Assembly: GCF_044762855.1 (NCBI RefSeq)
Contig: NZ_JBIWFB010000008.1
Location: 1 to 64,000, forward strand
Source: Psychrobacillus sp044762855
Lineage (GTDB): Bacteria; Bacillota; Bacilli; Bacillales_A; Planococcaceae
Reading direction: 5' to 3'
Length of the DNA: 64,000 nt
Below, piece by piece: positions 34,591 through 42,866 of the stretch (position 1 is its first letter; the number at the start of each line of letters is the position of its first letter). Position numbers and translations under genes: made by a program. The notes beneath the pieces were generated by a model. The model searched no databases and was not told the DNA's origin. It saw nothing but the letters and a program-made list of their open reading frames with translations.

Positions 34591-35460
34591 TCATTCATGA
34601 CTGTATTTTTTCACAGTTGTTTTTGCCCGATAATCTTTCGGAGAGACTCCGTATTTCTTCTTGAACTGTTGCAAGAAAGCCGACATGCTTTGATATCCAA
34701 CTTGAAGTGCCACATTTGTTACACTCTGCGAGGGGTTACGAAGTAATTGTGCTGCTTGTTCCATACGAATAGTTGCCACACGTTCCATTGGTGTTAATTG
34801 GAAGGCTTTTTGGTACATGCGATTCAACTGTGACTCACTGACATTTGTTACTTCCGTTAACTGCTTCATGCGAATCGGTTGGTAATAATTTTCTAAAATA
34901 TAGCTTTCTGCTTTTCGAATAGGGTCGGGCAATAAATAGTGATCAAGGACATACGTGATTTTCGACAACATATGCTCATTTGGAAAGATGTAAGCCATGA
35001 TCTCTAATAAGGCAAGGTGGACAAAATAAGGTTGATTTTTAGAGATATGAACAAGAATTTTTTCGAGTAAGTTATTAATCTCGATCGTCCATGATTCCTG
35101 TAATATACAAACTCGATTCGGATTCTCGAGTAGCGAGGGTGAAAAGCGATTGTGCTGCTGCAAAAGATGTACAAATTGCTCTGTTATAGAAATAGTTAAG
35201 GGAAAGAGAAGTGTACTACTTCTCTTGTCTATATCAAACTGAACATTTACGCCTTGTGGATAAAATAAATACTCGCTAGAATTGAGCAGGCGAGATTCGT
35301 CTTCACCGATTTGATAAGTCAAACTACCTTCCAAAACGAAAAGGATTCCGGGTTCTGATGACTTGAATTCAGAACTTGTTTTGTTTTGATAATAGGAAAA
35401 TGAGATACTATCAATTACCACATCGTTCTCTTTTTTTAAAACTTCAAGTATATCTTTCAA
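34591..35460 (-). CDS. AraC family transcriptional regulator
   Basis: The 289-residue protein has an N-terminal cupin-like sensing region (about 20-85, PGILFVLEGSLTYQIGEDES) and a C-terminal AraC domain (about 185-285) with MKQLTEVTNVSESQLNRMYQ and ALQVGYQSMSAFLQQFKKKY. The start appears to be TTG; an AGAGGCGGG lies upstream, though spacing is long. The target is unknown; the nearest co-directional genes are a GNAT and a nitrilase gene. Confidence 0.87.
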   Translation of the reverse strand: MKDILEVLKKENDVVIDSISFSYYQNKTSSEFKSSEPGILFVLEGSLTYQIGEDESRLLNSSEYLFYPQGVNVQFDIDKRSSTLLFPLTISITEQFVHLLQQHNRFSPSLLENPNRVCILQESWTIEINNLLEKILVHISKNQPYFVHLALLEIMAYIFPNEHMLSKITYVLDHYLLPDPIRKAESYILENYYQPIRMKQLTEVTNVSESQLNRMYQKAFQLTPMERVATIRMEQAAQLLRNPSQSVTNVALQVGYQSMSAFLQQFKKKYGVSPKDYRAKTTVKKYSHE

Positions 35461-35512
35461 CTCGTCATACCCGCCTCTCTTCGCTTTTGTTCGTTCCTAT
35501 AACTATAATGGA

Positions 35513-35544
35513 AAACGCCTCTCTATATCAATAGAGAGGCGTTT
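35513..35544 (-). terminator. Terminator of the nitrilase/GNAT transcript
   Basis: AAACGCCTCTCTAT and ATAGAGAGGCGTTT form a perfect 14-bp stem with a four-base loop, followed on the minus strand by TTTTCC. Confidence 0.88.
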
Positions 35545-35557
35545 GTCAAAAGATGAA

Positions 35558-36226
35558 TTATAAGGGATACAATTCAATCTCGTCTTTTGTTTCCAATTCT
35601 GCAATCATGGCGTGCCAAGCTTCCGGTTTATGCGACAGAATTGCATAATAGGATTTCAAAAAATCAGCGATAAACTGAGCATTTAGCGTTTGGATATCTT
35701 GATATGGCAGGAAGCAGAAATCCAAATCAGTTACGGCATTGCCTTCATTCGTCCAAGAAGGATGCACATACGTGAAATCCAATCGTTTGAAACCGAGATG
35801 AGCGAGCACTTCGCGACGTACAAACGGATTCATTGCTTTAATACCACCAAACTCATGATCCCCTATTCGGTAAGGATCGTAAATCTCGGCGAACACACCA
35901 ATCAGCTCAACGTTATGCTCTTTAGATAGCTGCATTAAATCTTCATGTCTTTTTTTAGCAAGGAAAGGTCCAACACCTAAACCTTCTTTTCCAATCATTG
36001 TAAAGTCTGTCATGGATAACTTCTTGTCTGCATAGAAGCGATATTCCGTAGCACCTACAACTTCTCCATTTTCTACTGCGACAAACATCCGAATCGTAGG
36101 ATCAAGTAAAGGTTCTTTCCACAATTCATACTCAAGCACTTCCTCAGCAGGAAATACTTCTTGCATTAATTTATGCATTTTCGGAAACAACGGGTCTTCG
36201 ATATTTTTTATTTGAACGTATTCCAT
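35558..36226 (-). CDS. GNAT-like acetyltransferase of unknown substrate
   Basis: The 222-residue product looks like a divergent acetyltransferase: FVAVENGEVVGATEYRFY in the middle strand region and GVGPFLAKKRHEDLMQLSKEH in the acetyl-CoA loop position, with LAHLGFKRLDFTYVHPSW later. I do not recognise a named subfamily. The ATG at 36226 is chosen because the GAGGAG overlaps an in-frame GTG at 36235. It follows the nitrilase gene by 18 bases and shares its transcript. Confidence 0.7.
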   Translation of the reverse strand: MEYVQIKNIEDPLFPKMHKLMQEVFPAEEVLEYELWKEPLLDPTIRMFVAVENGEVVGATEYRFYADKKLSMTDFTMIGKEGLGVGPFLAKKRHEDLMQLSKEHNVELIGVFAEIYDPYRIGDHEFGGIKAMNPFVRREVLAHLGFKRLDFTYVHPSWTNEGNAVTDLDFCFLPYQDIQTLNAQFIADFLKSYYAILSHKPEAWHAMIAELETKDEIELYPL

Positions 36227-36244
36227 TACATTCACTCCTCTTTG

Positions 36245-37162
36245 TTAATTTCCTAAAGTTGTCTTTTGTAAGACCATTTCCTTTGTCATCGATGTTTCTA
36301 CTGACATTGTACCAAGGTCCGGATATAAATCGAATCGACGGTCTCTCCATGTTGTAACGGAGCCTTGTTCACGAACTTCATGCAATAATGACAAGTCAAG
36401 ATCGGCAGTAATAACCATATCGTTATTAATTTCTCCTTTTACCAAAATACCGTCTTGCGGGAAAGGCACATCATTTGGTGTGATGACAGCTGCTTGACCA
36501 AAGTTTCCACGCATAAAGTCTACTGTCGGAAGAGATCCAACAGTTCCGGTTGTTACAACATATACTTGGTTTTCAATGGTGCGTGCGTGACTTGTATAGC
36601 GAACACGATTAAATCCATGACGGTCATCTGTACAAGAAGGAGAAAAAATTACATCGGCACCCATACCACGAACCATTCGAACTATTTCTGGGAATTCGAT
36701 ATCGTAACATGTCAAGAGTGCTATTTTACCTTTCGATGTTTCGAAGATTCTTAAAGATTCACCAGGCGAAATTCCCCATTCGGAAACTTCAGTCGGCGTT
36801 AAGTGAAGCTTCGCCTGTTCACCAATATGACCATCCGGTGAAAATAGATGTGCTACGTTATATAGACCTTCCTCTTTCCGAATGACATGGGTACCGCCAA
36901 TAATATAAACCCCATGTTCCATAGCTAGAGAGGAAAAGAGCCGATAATAGCTTTCCGTGTAATTCGGTAAGTTTTGGATTGGTTGACCTTGACCATTATC
37001 TGAAATAGACAGCAACTGAGTTGTTATAAATTCTGGAAACAAAATAAAATCAGTATTGAACTCGGCTGCAGTTTTCACATAATGTGTCACTTGTACTTCA
37101 AATTCCTCGAAACTATTAATTGTATGAAGATGATATTGCACAGCAGATACACGAAGTTTCAT
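36245..37162 (-). CDS. Carbon-nitrogen hydrolase (nitrilase superfamily), YhcX C-terminal type
   Basis: The 305-residue enzyme has the catalytic triad of the nitrilase superfamily: Glu in LFPEFITTQLL, Lys in AKLHLTPTE and Cys in LLTCYDIEFPE. The family cleaves nonpeptide C-N bonds in amides or nitriles. The LFPEFITTQLL motif resembles the hydrolase half of two-domain YhcX proteins. Here the hydrolase is separate, co-transcribed with a different GNAT-like protein. AAGGGGG precedes the ATG. Confidence 0.88.
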   Translation of the reverse strand: MKLRVSAVQYHLHTINSFEEFEVQVTHYVKTAAEFNTDFILFPEFITTQLLSISDNGQGQPIQNLPNYTESYYRLFSSLAMEHGVYIIGGTHVIRKEEGLYNVAHLFSPDGHIGEQAKLHLTPTEVSEWGISPGESLRIFETSKGKIALLTCYDIEFPEIVRMVRGMGADVIFSPSCTDDRHGFNRVRYTSHARTIENQVYVVTTGTVGSLPTVDFMRGNFGQAAVITPNDVPFPQDGILVKGEINNDMVITADLDLSLLHEVREQGSVTTWRDRRFDLYPDLGTMSVETSMTKEMVLQKTTLGN

Positions 37163-37387
37163 CTGTATACCCCCTTAAAATAGTATTTATAATCTTAAAA
37201 TAATAGATGAATCATACCATAAACAGTGGAATAATCCATACGAAATTCCTTCATAAAAAGATGTGATTCTTGCATCTTGATCTCTATATAAACAACAGTG
37301 TTTGTCACCAACTATGCTATAATTCCGTTACGTAGTGGCTATCCTGTAAATGGGAAGCAGGCAGGACTTTTAATTGGGGGTATTAAT

Positions 37388-37903
37388 ATGTATGATCCAA
37401 CCGTTTTTGAAAATTTGAAAGTAGCCTTTGAAAATCAGGTATATGATTTAGATAATTTAGACCGTAAGATAAATATCCAAAATAGGGTAGACCAAATAGA
37501 TTTATCTATCCTCACAAGAAAATTCGCGGTTCAATTTATACTTGTCGATCAACAAGCTGTTACAGCAGAAATAATTTTAAAAGCATCTTTAGAAGATTTG
37601 GCAGGGGAGATATTAGAAATTTTGGGGGGGAATGCAGGATGTTCCTTGATATTACGCTTCAATAAACGTGTTCAAAATGTGCCTGTCCAGTGTGAAAAGA
37701 TTGAGCAAGCACTAAACGATATTTGGGAAAATGAAATCCAAGTAACACAAACATTGAGCTTTGTGTATAACAAGAAAGATTCCAGCTATTTAAATAAGAT
37801 AGAAGTGGAGTTTGTCCAAAAAATTAACGAAGAGCATATGGAAGATATCGCCGATTTTCTCGATCATGTGTTAGAAACATTGGAAGTATTGAATGGAATT
37901 TGA
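37388..37903 (+). CDS. Conserved-looking hypothetical protein
   Basis: A 171-residue soluble protein of mixed alpha/beta character and strongly acidic C-terminus (INEEHMEDIADFLDHVLETLE). I do not recognise the family. The frame extends to 37298, but GGGGGTATTAAT precedes the ATG at 37388 and the upstream residues are not needed. A TATAAT lies at 37318-37323, giving a leader of about 60 bases. A long hairpin begins two bases after the stop. Confidence 0.7.
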   Translation: MYDPTVFENLKVAFENQVYDLDNLDRKINIQNRVDQIDLSILTRKFAVQFILVDQQAVTAEIILKASLEDLAGEILEILGGNAGCSLILRFNKRVQNVPVQCEKIEQALNDIWENEIQVTQTLSFVYNKKDSSYLNKIEVEFVQKINEEHMEDIADFLDHVLETLEVLNGI

Positions 37904-37904
37904 C

Positions 37905-37950
37905 CCTGTGCCAGAAACATTCCAGCTTGTTTGAATGTTTCTGACACAGG
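37905..37950. terminator. Long 18-bp hairpin after stop codon, no T tract
   Basis: CCTGTGCCAGAAACATTC pairs with GAATGTTTCTGACACAGG with a single mismatch around a 10-base loop. No T run follows on either strand, so a classic terminator role is uncertain. It separates convergent genes. Confidence 0.6.
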
Positions 37951-37959
37951 AAAAAGACA

Positions 37960-38451
37960 CTAACACCAAACGATTATTTTATTGGGGGTAGTTTGGGCTG
38001 GTATACTTCTTGTGGTAGGTCCATATATAACAATCAGATTCCGATTTGCCGGGTTTCTTGTAAAGGCTTGCCCATTTGTTAATAATATTTGCGTATATGG
38101 TGAAATATTTAATTTTAATTGACCGTCACTACTCTCTAATTGGTTATTAAAATAGTCTACTTTTACATTTTGATAATAATTATCTTTTACCATAATAAGT
38201 GCCCGATATTGTGGTGGGAAAATAAGAGGAACAGGGGCATTTGCATCGTAATATCCGGTAATCTGGTCACCTACTGCTACCATGACATGGTCTACAAAGA
38301 AAGTAGTAGGGGATATCACGAAGTTTACGACATCTCCGTTTCTGTTAGCTACAGACATTAATGAATAACAATCTTCACCTTCGCCATTTTGTCCTATTAC
38401 AAAATCATTAATCATGGTGACGGTGCCTTGAAAAGATCGAAAATTTACCAT
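37960..38451 (-). CDS. Conserved hypothetical beta-rich protein
   Basis: The 163-residue protein is made of short beta-type segments. Notable stretches are VNFVISPTTFFVDH, GDQITGYYDANAPVPLIFPPQYRAL and NRNLIVIYGPTTRSIPAQTTPNKI. It has no signal peptide or membrane segment. I recall similar proteins in other endospore formers but know no function. AGGAAG precedes the ATG. Confidence 0.7.
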   Translation of the reverse strand: MVNFRSFQGTVTMINDFVIGQNGEGEDCYSLMSVANRNGDVVNFVISPTTFFVDHVMVAVGDQITGYYDANAPVPLIFPPQYRALIMVKDNYYQNVKVDYFNNQLESSDGQLKLNISPYTQILLTNGQAFTRNPANRNLIVIYGPTTRSIPAQTTPNKIIVWC

Positions 38452-38542
38452 CCATTTATCTTCCTTTCTGTTTCCCTTGTTATTAATTTATGTGAGGTGA
38501 TCAGCAGTGGTGAATACTTACTTAAAAACATCCAAGGTTTTG

Positions 38543-38572
38543 TTGGACAAATGTATAAATCTGTTATATACT
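38543..38572 (+). promoter_or_regulatory. Promoter of cold-shock gene 1
   Basis: TTGGAC and TATACT are 18 bp apart. The same arrangement, with the same -35, stands before the second cold-shock gene at 53111-53140. The rest of the 250-bp gap downstream of 38451 holds the leader. Confidence 0.65.
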
Positions 38573-38607
38573 TACAACAATAATTAAATTGCTTAACAGA
38601 AACAATG

Positions 38608-38666
38608 AATTCACATATTACAAAAAGTAATCGTGTTTGTTCGGTACTTTTTGTAATATGTGAATT
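38608..38666 (+). promoter_or_regulatory. Leader hairpin of cold-shock gene 1
   Basis: Two perfect 22-base arms (38608-38629 and 38645-38666) enclose a 15-base loop. Both arms are identical in the second copy. TTTT follows, so the structure looks like an intrinsic terminator or thermo-labile hairpin about 20 bases before the GGAGG of the gene. Confidence 0.85.
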
Positions 38667-38699
38667 TTTTATTCACTACAATTATTGGAGGTCATCTAC

Positions 38700-38900
38700 A
38701 TGACACAAGGTACAGTAAAATGGTTTAACGCAGAAAAAGGTTTTGGATTTATCGAAGTTGAAGGCGGAAACGACGTATTCGCTCACTTCTCAGCAATTCA
38801 AGGCGAAGGTTTCAAATCACTTGACGAAGGTCAAAAAGTGGAATTTGATATCGAAGACGGTCAACGTGGACCACAAGCAGTTAATATCGTAAAACTTTAA
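38700..38900 (+). CDS. Cold-shock protein, CspA/CspB family (copy 1)
   Basis: A 66-residue single cold-shock domain with RNP1 KGFGFIEV and RNP2 VFAHFSAI. The family binds single-stranded RNA or DNA and keeps mRNA open at low temperature. GGAGG precedes the ATG at 38700. The protein differs from copy 2 (53267) at one residue (Val62 here, Ala there), and the two genes differ at about two bases in 201. The whole unit, from promoter to terminator, is duplicated. Confidence 0.97.
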   Translation: MTQGTVKWFNAEKGFGFIEVEGGNDVFAHFSAIQGEGFKSLDEGQKVEFDIEDGQRGPQAVNIVKL

Positions 38901-38921
38901 TTCCTAAGAATTAAATAAATC

Positions 38922-38950
38922 AGAGACACTCCTTATGGGTGTCTCTTTTT
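38922..38950 (+). terminator. Terminator of cold-shock gene 1
   Basis: GAGACAC pairs with GTGTCTC, followed by TTTTT. Confidence 0.92.
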
Positions 38951-39080
38951 GAATTCTTTTAAATAGGGCTGTTCCCATTGTATTTCTTTGCAGTAATGAC
39001 TTTAAAGGCGTAAAATTACTATTATATTTATTATCAGGATGGTCTTTGAACCGTTATACAGTGGAAGGAGAGATATTAAT

Positions 39081-39506
39081 ATGATAAAAACAGCGGTATT
39101 TGAACAATTAAAACGTGCGATGAAAGAGAAGGACGTACTCGCAAAAGGAGTACTAACCCTTTTAAAATCTGCCCTAGATAGTGCGGAAAAAGAAAAAGGT
39201 TCAAGCCTTTCACCAGAAGAAGAAATTGCTATTGTGAATCGTGAAGTTAAACAAACGAACCAAGCATTAGAAGGGGCTCAAAATGCAAATCGAGACGATC
39301 TTATAGAAAAAGAAGAAGCCAAACTAGTACTACTAAAAAGCTTCTTACCAAAACAACTAAGCGAAGAAGAAATTGTAGCGATATTAACAGAAGCTGGACT
39401 TGTAAAAGGTATGAATATGGGCGATGCAATGAAAATCGCAAAACCATTACTTACTGGAAAAGCAGATGGGTCGACTATGTCCAAAGTTGTGAAAAGTCTG
39501 ATATAA
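39081..39506 (+). CDS. GatB/YqeY domain protein
   Basis: The 141-residue protein has the YqeY fold: an N-terminal helical part (LKRAMKEKDVLAKGVLTLLKSAL) and a C-terminal tail domain similar to GatB/GatE (LPKQLSEEEI..MNMGDAMKIAKPLLTGKADGSTMSKVV). Stand-alone YqeY proteins may bind tRNA, but their exact role is unsettled. The frame extends to 39039; GGAAGGAGAG marks the ATG at 39081. Confidence 0.92.
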   Translation: MIKTAVFEQLKRAMKEKDVLAKGVLTLLKSALDSAEKEKGSSLSPEEEIAIVNREVKQTNQALEGAQNANRDDLIEKEEAKLVLLKSFLPKQLSEEEIVAILTEAGLVKGMNMGDAMKIAKPLLTGKADGSTMSKVVKSLI

Positions 39507-39533
39507 AAGGGGAGCAGATTCCCAAATATAAAG

Positions 39534-39574
39534 AGGACAAGACATGTGAAAGAGTCTCTTCACTGTCTTGTCCT
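39534..39574. terminator. Shared terminator
   Basis: AGGACAAGAC pairs with GTCTTGTCCT, with an inner GTGAA/TTCAC, between the convergent YqeY and reductase genes. Confidence 0.75.
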
Positions 39575-39579
39575 TCTTG

Positions 39580-40113
39580 TTACTTTTTTACTTCGTAATG
39601 CAGCTCTGCAAATTGGTTAAAACGATTGATGCTCTTTAAGATAAGTTCTGTTTCAAATTCCGTTTCTTTGAACAAAGGGATTCCTTTTCCGAGTAGCACA
39701 GGAGATACGGTTATAATCAGCTCATCCACTAATTTTTCTTTGATAAACGAGTGTATTAGATCTCCACCACCCATTACCCAAATATTGTTCCCTTCTTTGT
39801 TCTTCAATTGATTGGTAAAGTCCACTACATCACCACTGAAGAATTGAACGTTTTCATTATCTTGACTGATGTTTCTGGAGAAAACATAGCATTCCTTACC
39901 CTCATAGGGGAAGCTTTCCAATTCCTGTTCTAGCAGCCAGTCGTAAGTACGTCTACCCATTATTACTGTATCTACTGTATCGTAGAAATCGGAATATCCA
40001 TTATCACCTTCACCTTCGACTTTAAACAACCACTCCAAAGAGTCATCCTCTGTTGCGATATAACCATCTAAACTCGTTGCAATGAACAACATGATTTTTC
40101 TTTGATTCGTCAT
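39580..40113 (-). CDS. Dihydrofolate reductase-like (RibD C-terminal domain) protein
   Basis: The 177-residue protein matches the RibD_C/DHFR-like family: IMLFIATSLDGYIATEDDSLEWL at the N-terminus, TVIMGRRTYDWLLE, and IWVMGGGDLIHSFIKEKLVDELIITVSPVLLGKGIPLF. Stand-alone members bind NADPH, but most have no proven substrate. AAGGAG is visible upstream. It follows a TetR regulator in the same direction after 37 bases. Confidence 0.9.
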   Translation of the reverse strand: MTNQRKIMLFIATSLDGYIATEDDSLEWLFKVEGEGDNGYSDFYDTVDTVIMGRRTYDWLLEQELESFPYEGKECYVFSRNISQDNENVQFFSGDVVDFTNQLKNKEGNNIWVMGGGDLIHSFIKEKLVDELIITVSPVLLGKGIPLFKETEFETELILKSINRFNQFAELHYEVKK

Positions 40114-40150
40114 AAGTATCTCCTTTAGTTAGTTTCTAAAGATTCCAGCC

Positions 40151-40792
40151 TCAAACAGGTCGTACATAAGATAAGAGAATGTTTTTTAATAAACGTTGCT
40201 GAATATGTGGATCTATATCTTCTTCCAAAAAAGAAATAGGTGCTTTCAATACGACATTATTTACGAAAGTACCGAAAGTATTAATGATTGTTATAAGCGT
40301 TTCTTTTATAGCTAGATCAGTTCGAATGGAGCCATCTGTTTTCCCATCTTCCATAATCGGTATAAGGCTATTACTTATTTGTTTCTGAATCTCGATATAG
40401 TCATCAATGTCTGGTAATGGCTCTTTTGTAAAGGAAGCATAGCTTTCAAAAGCTTCCCTAAATTTCGAAGAGCTCCCTTTAGGAGTGTTTTGATCTTCTT
40501 CGAGCAAGTAATTTAACACGTCTTCTAACCGTTCATATGCCGTTTTAGGGGAAGAGGCAATCTGTTCAAATGCAGGAAGTATTCTTTCGAGGTTTTGAAT
40601 AGCAACTGCAACAATTAGTTTATCTTTTTTGGGGAAGTACCGAAAAACGGTGGCGATTCCAACTTCTGCTTCTTTGGCTACATCTTGCATTTGGACGCTA
40701 TCTAATCCACGCTGCAGAAACAAGCGCTCAGCTGCGGAAACTATATGTTGGTAACGTGTAGATTTATTTTGTTCGCGAACACTTAGTGGCAT
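40151..40792 (-). CDS. TetR family transcriptional regulator
   Basis: The 213-residue protein has the N-terminal TetR helix-turn-helix (about 14-60, with VQMQDVAKEAEVGIATVFRYFPKKDKL) and an all-helical ligand domain. The ATG at 40792 has AAAGGAGG upstream; the frame's first ATG at 40822 does not. It is divergent from an SDR gene with a perfect dyad between them, so it probably represses both. Confidence 0.9.
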   Translation of the reverse strand: MPLSVREQNKSTRYQHIVSAAERLFLQRGLDSVQMQDVAKEAEVGIATVFRYFPKKDKLIVAVAIQNLERILPAFEQIASSPKTAYERLEDVLNYLLEEDQNTPKGSSSKFREAFESYASFTKEPLPDIDDYIEIQKQISNSLIPIMEDGKTDGSIRTDLAIKETLITIINTFGTFVNNVVLKAPISFLEEDIDPHIQQRLLKNILLSYVRPV

Positions 40793-40831
40793 CGAATAAC
40801 CTCCTTTATTTTGATTATACACCGTTTAAGT

Positions 40832-40880
40832 TTGCACCTGTCCATTTTTAGGAGTAAAATAAATGATAGTTAGACTATCA
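40832..40880 (+). promoter_or_regulatory. Promoter and TetR-type operator upstream of the SDR gene
   Basis: TTGCAC (40832-40837) and TAAAAT (40855-40860) are 17 bp apart. Three bases after the -10 lies a perfect inverted repeat, TGATAGT-tag-ACTATCA (40864-40880), well placed for repression by the divergent TetR protein. Confidence 0.7.
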
Positions 40881-40904
40881 AAATTTGATTATGAGGTGAA
40901 GGAA

Positions 40905-41654
40905 ATGAGATTAGCAGGAAAAGTAGCTGTAATTACAGGAGCAGGAAGCGGTATGGGAGAAGCTGAAGCACTTTTATTTGCAAAAGAGGGTGCGAAAGTT
41001 ATCGTAACAGACATCAATTTTGAAGCAACAGAAGCAGTAGTTGCAAAAATCAAAGAAAATGGTGGAGAAGCGATTGCTATCAAACATAATGTTGCTTCAA
41101 AAGAAGATTGGGAAAACGTTTATAACAAAACAATCGAAGCATTTGGCAAATTAGATATTTTAGTAAACAATGCAGGAATTTCGTTGGCTACGCCATTCCT
41201 AGATCAAACCGAAGAAGAATGGGCACGTACATATGCCATCAACATCAACGGTACGATGCTCGGAATGCAACTCGCAATTCCGCATATGGAGAAAAATGAA
41301 GGTGGTTCTATCGTCAACATTTCTTCGATCTCTGCCTTAACTGGGATGGCTGGAGCAGGAGCTTACACAGCTTCTAAAGGTGCTGTCCGTTCAATCACAA
41401 AAGCAGCAGCTGTTGACTACGGTAAGAACAACATTCGTGTGAACGCCGTATACCCTGGCTATATCGTCACACCAATGAGCGCACCACATATGGAAAGCCC
41501 GGAATACAAAAACTTCTTCTTGTCTCAAATTGCACTGCCGAACCTAGGAAAAGCAGAAGAAGTAGCTACAGCTGTATTGTTCTTAGCATCAGACGAAGCA
41601 AGCCATATTACAGGTATCGAGTTACCGGTAGATGGTGGCGTTACAGCGAAATAA
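40905..41654 (+). CDS. Short-chain dehydrogenase/reductase
   Basis: A 249-residue classical SDR with the cofactor motif TGAGSGMG, NNAG, the catalytic Ser in VNISSIS and the YTASKG active-site Tyr and Lys. It ends in a GIELPVDGG tail. These enzymes reduce or oxidise alcohols and ketones with NAD(P)H. GAGGTGAAGGA precedes the ATG at 40905. The divergent TetR gene and operator suggest induction by a small hydrophobic ligand. Confidence 0.93.
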   Translation: MRLAGKVAVITGAGSGMGEAEALLFAKEGAKVIVTDINFEATEAVVAKIKENGGEAIAIKHNVASKEDWENVYNKTIEAFGKLDILVNNAGISLATPFLDQTEEEWARTYAININGTMLGMQLAIPHMEKNEGGSIVNISSISALTGMAGAGAYTASKGAVRSITKAAAVDYGKNNIRVNAVYPGYIVTPMSAPHMESPEYKNFFLSQIALPNLGKAEEVATAVLFLASDEASHITGIELPVDGGVTAK

Positions 41655-41660
41655 AAGAAA

Positions 41661-41708
41661 AGAGCTTGTGGGAGTGATCATGTCACTTTCGCAAGCTTTT
41701 CTATTTGT
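41661..41708 (+). terminator. Terminator of the SDR gene
   Basis: AGCTTG pairs with CAAGCT in a longer imperfect hairpin, followed by TTTTCTATTT. Confidence 0.6.
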
Positions 41709-41718
41709 TAGTGATCAT

Positions 41719-41802
41719 GTGTCAGCAACATTCCCGTTAATTCAAACAATCGTGATTATTTTAATTTTCCTGCTTGTTTGTGACGTAGCGAACTACCACT
41801 AA
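41719..41802 (+). CDS. Possible 27-residue hydrophobic peptide
   Basis: A short frame from a GTG encodes a peptide dominated by one membrane segment (TFPLIQTIVIILIFLLVC), reminiscent in size of small spore or membrane peptides. No convincing ribosome binding site is present, so I list it only as a possibility. It occupies the gap between the SDR gene and the convergent HTH gene. Confidence 0.2.
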   Translation: MSATFPLIQTIVIILIFLLVCDVANYH

Positions 41803-41812
41803 ATGTTGTCCT

Positions 41813-42613
41813 TCATTCCTCATGTTCCTGAAAGAATTCAAATAACTCCTGTTTGCAAATCTTTTCAAAGACTCCAACAAAATATCCTGAAAGGTTGCGA
41901 ATTTTTTTCTTTTTCATTGCGTGTAAAGAAATCATCAGTGCTTGATAACCAACATTCTCATAAAATTTCTGCTCTTGTGGCAATAGCTGAATACTACGAT
42001 AAGTGAGGCTTCTGTAAACCCCATACAATTGGCTTACCAATTTCTGTTCTTGTCCCAATACAGCAAAAACAGCTGATTTAAATTGTTGATAGAAAGTGGG
42101 CTCTTTCTTTTCAGAAAAGTTATCCACAGAATTTACAGAGCAAACGTTATCGGTAGAATACGAACTATGAAATAATTCTTTATTAGAGATTAAAGAAATC
42201 TCGGTTTCTTTTTGCGGGGAAGTCGTCTCATCCATTGGTATTACTGGATGTGTCTCTTCTCCCCGAGCTGTCAAACTCGAGTGGTCATCGAAAGGTAAAA
42301 TAACTAAAATATTAGCACCATAATCTTTGGAAACTTTGCGGATGGTAGGAATCTTTTGAATGATAGATAGCTTTTCTAATTTACGTAAAGTTCTTCTAAC
42401 GGTCGCCTCTGATTTATTCGCCTCATTACAAATTGTCTCTACTTTTAAATGAGCGGCACCAGGGAACTTACATGCATATTGAGCTAGCAAAGATACCAAA
42501 GCACGATCGCTCTCATTCATCTCTGCATAATGTTTCATTATATGTTTTTCAACATGCATATCCATTTCTTGAACCGTTTTAAATGTTTGGTATGCCGTAA
42601 GATAAGTAGTCAT
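41813..42613 (-). CDS. Winged-helix/HTH domain protein of unknown role
   Basis: The 266-residue protein has a winged-helix part at about residues 30-105 (LVSLLAQYACKFPGAAHLKVETI and ANKSEATVRRTLRKLEKLSIIQKIP). A Ser/Thr-rich linker follows, then a helical C-terminal region (about 170-260). The layout resembles replication- or transcription-associated HTH proteins of Bacillales, but I cannot name the family. Downstream, 42614-42866 holds no supported gene. Confidence 0.75.
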   Translation of the reverse strand: MTTYLTAYQTFKTVQEMDMHVEKHIMKHYAEMNESDRALVSLLAQYACKFPGAAHLKVETICNEANKSEATVRRTLRKLEKLSIIQKIPTIRKVSKDYGANILVILPFDDHSSLTARGEETHPVIPMDETTSPQKETEISLISNKELFHSSYSTDNVCSVNSVDNFSEKKEPTFYQQFKSAVFAVLGQEQKLVSQLYGVYRSLTYRSIQLLPQEQKFYENVGYQALMISLHAMKKKKIRNLSGYFVGVFEKICKQELFEFFQEHEE

Positions 42614-42866
42614 CTCTACTGTCCTCCAATTTCGCTAATAATAAGTCGCTTGTCATTAACTAAATAGAACGATTCTGGAGGAAAGGATACATGGATTAGA
42701 AAAATATTAATTTCTTAAGAGGGAAAGTGATGCAAAAAAGAACTATGGAGGAAGCGCTAGCTTAACTCCAGATTGTATGGCGAATGCAGTTAGCTAATAT
42801 ATGCTAGATAGAGAGGGGGAAAGTTTTGTTAAATCCTAAAAGAAATTCGACATAGTAAAAAGTAAC

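Noticed and set aside
37318..37387. Riboswitch in the leader of the hypothetical gene at 37388
   Set aside because: The leader is short and I could not match it to any riboswitch consensus; only small local pairings are visible.
42720..42845. Short stop-interrupted frames as a transposase or gene remnant
   Set aside because: Frames of a dozen codons with intervening stops gave no recognisable family.
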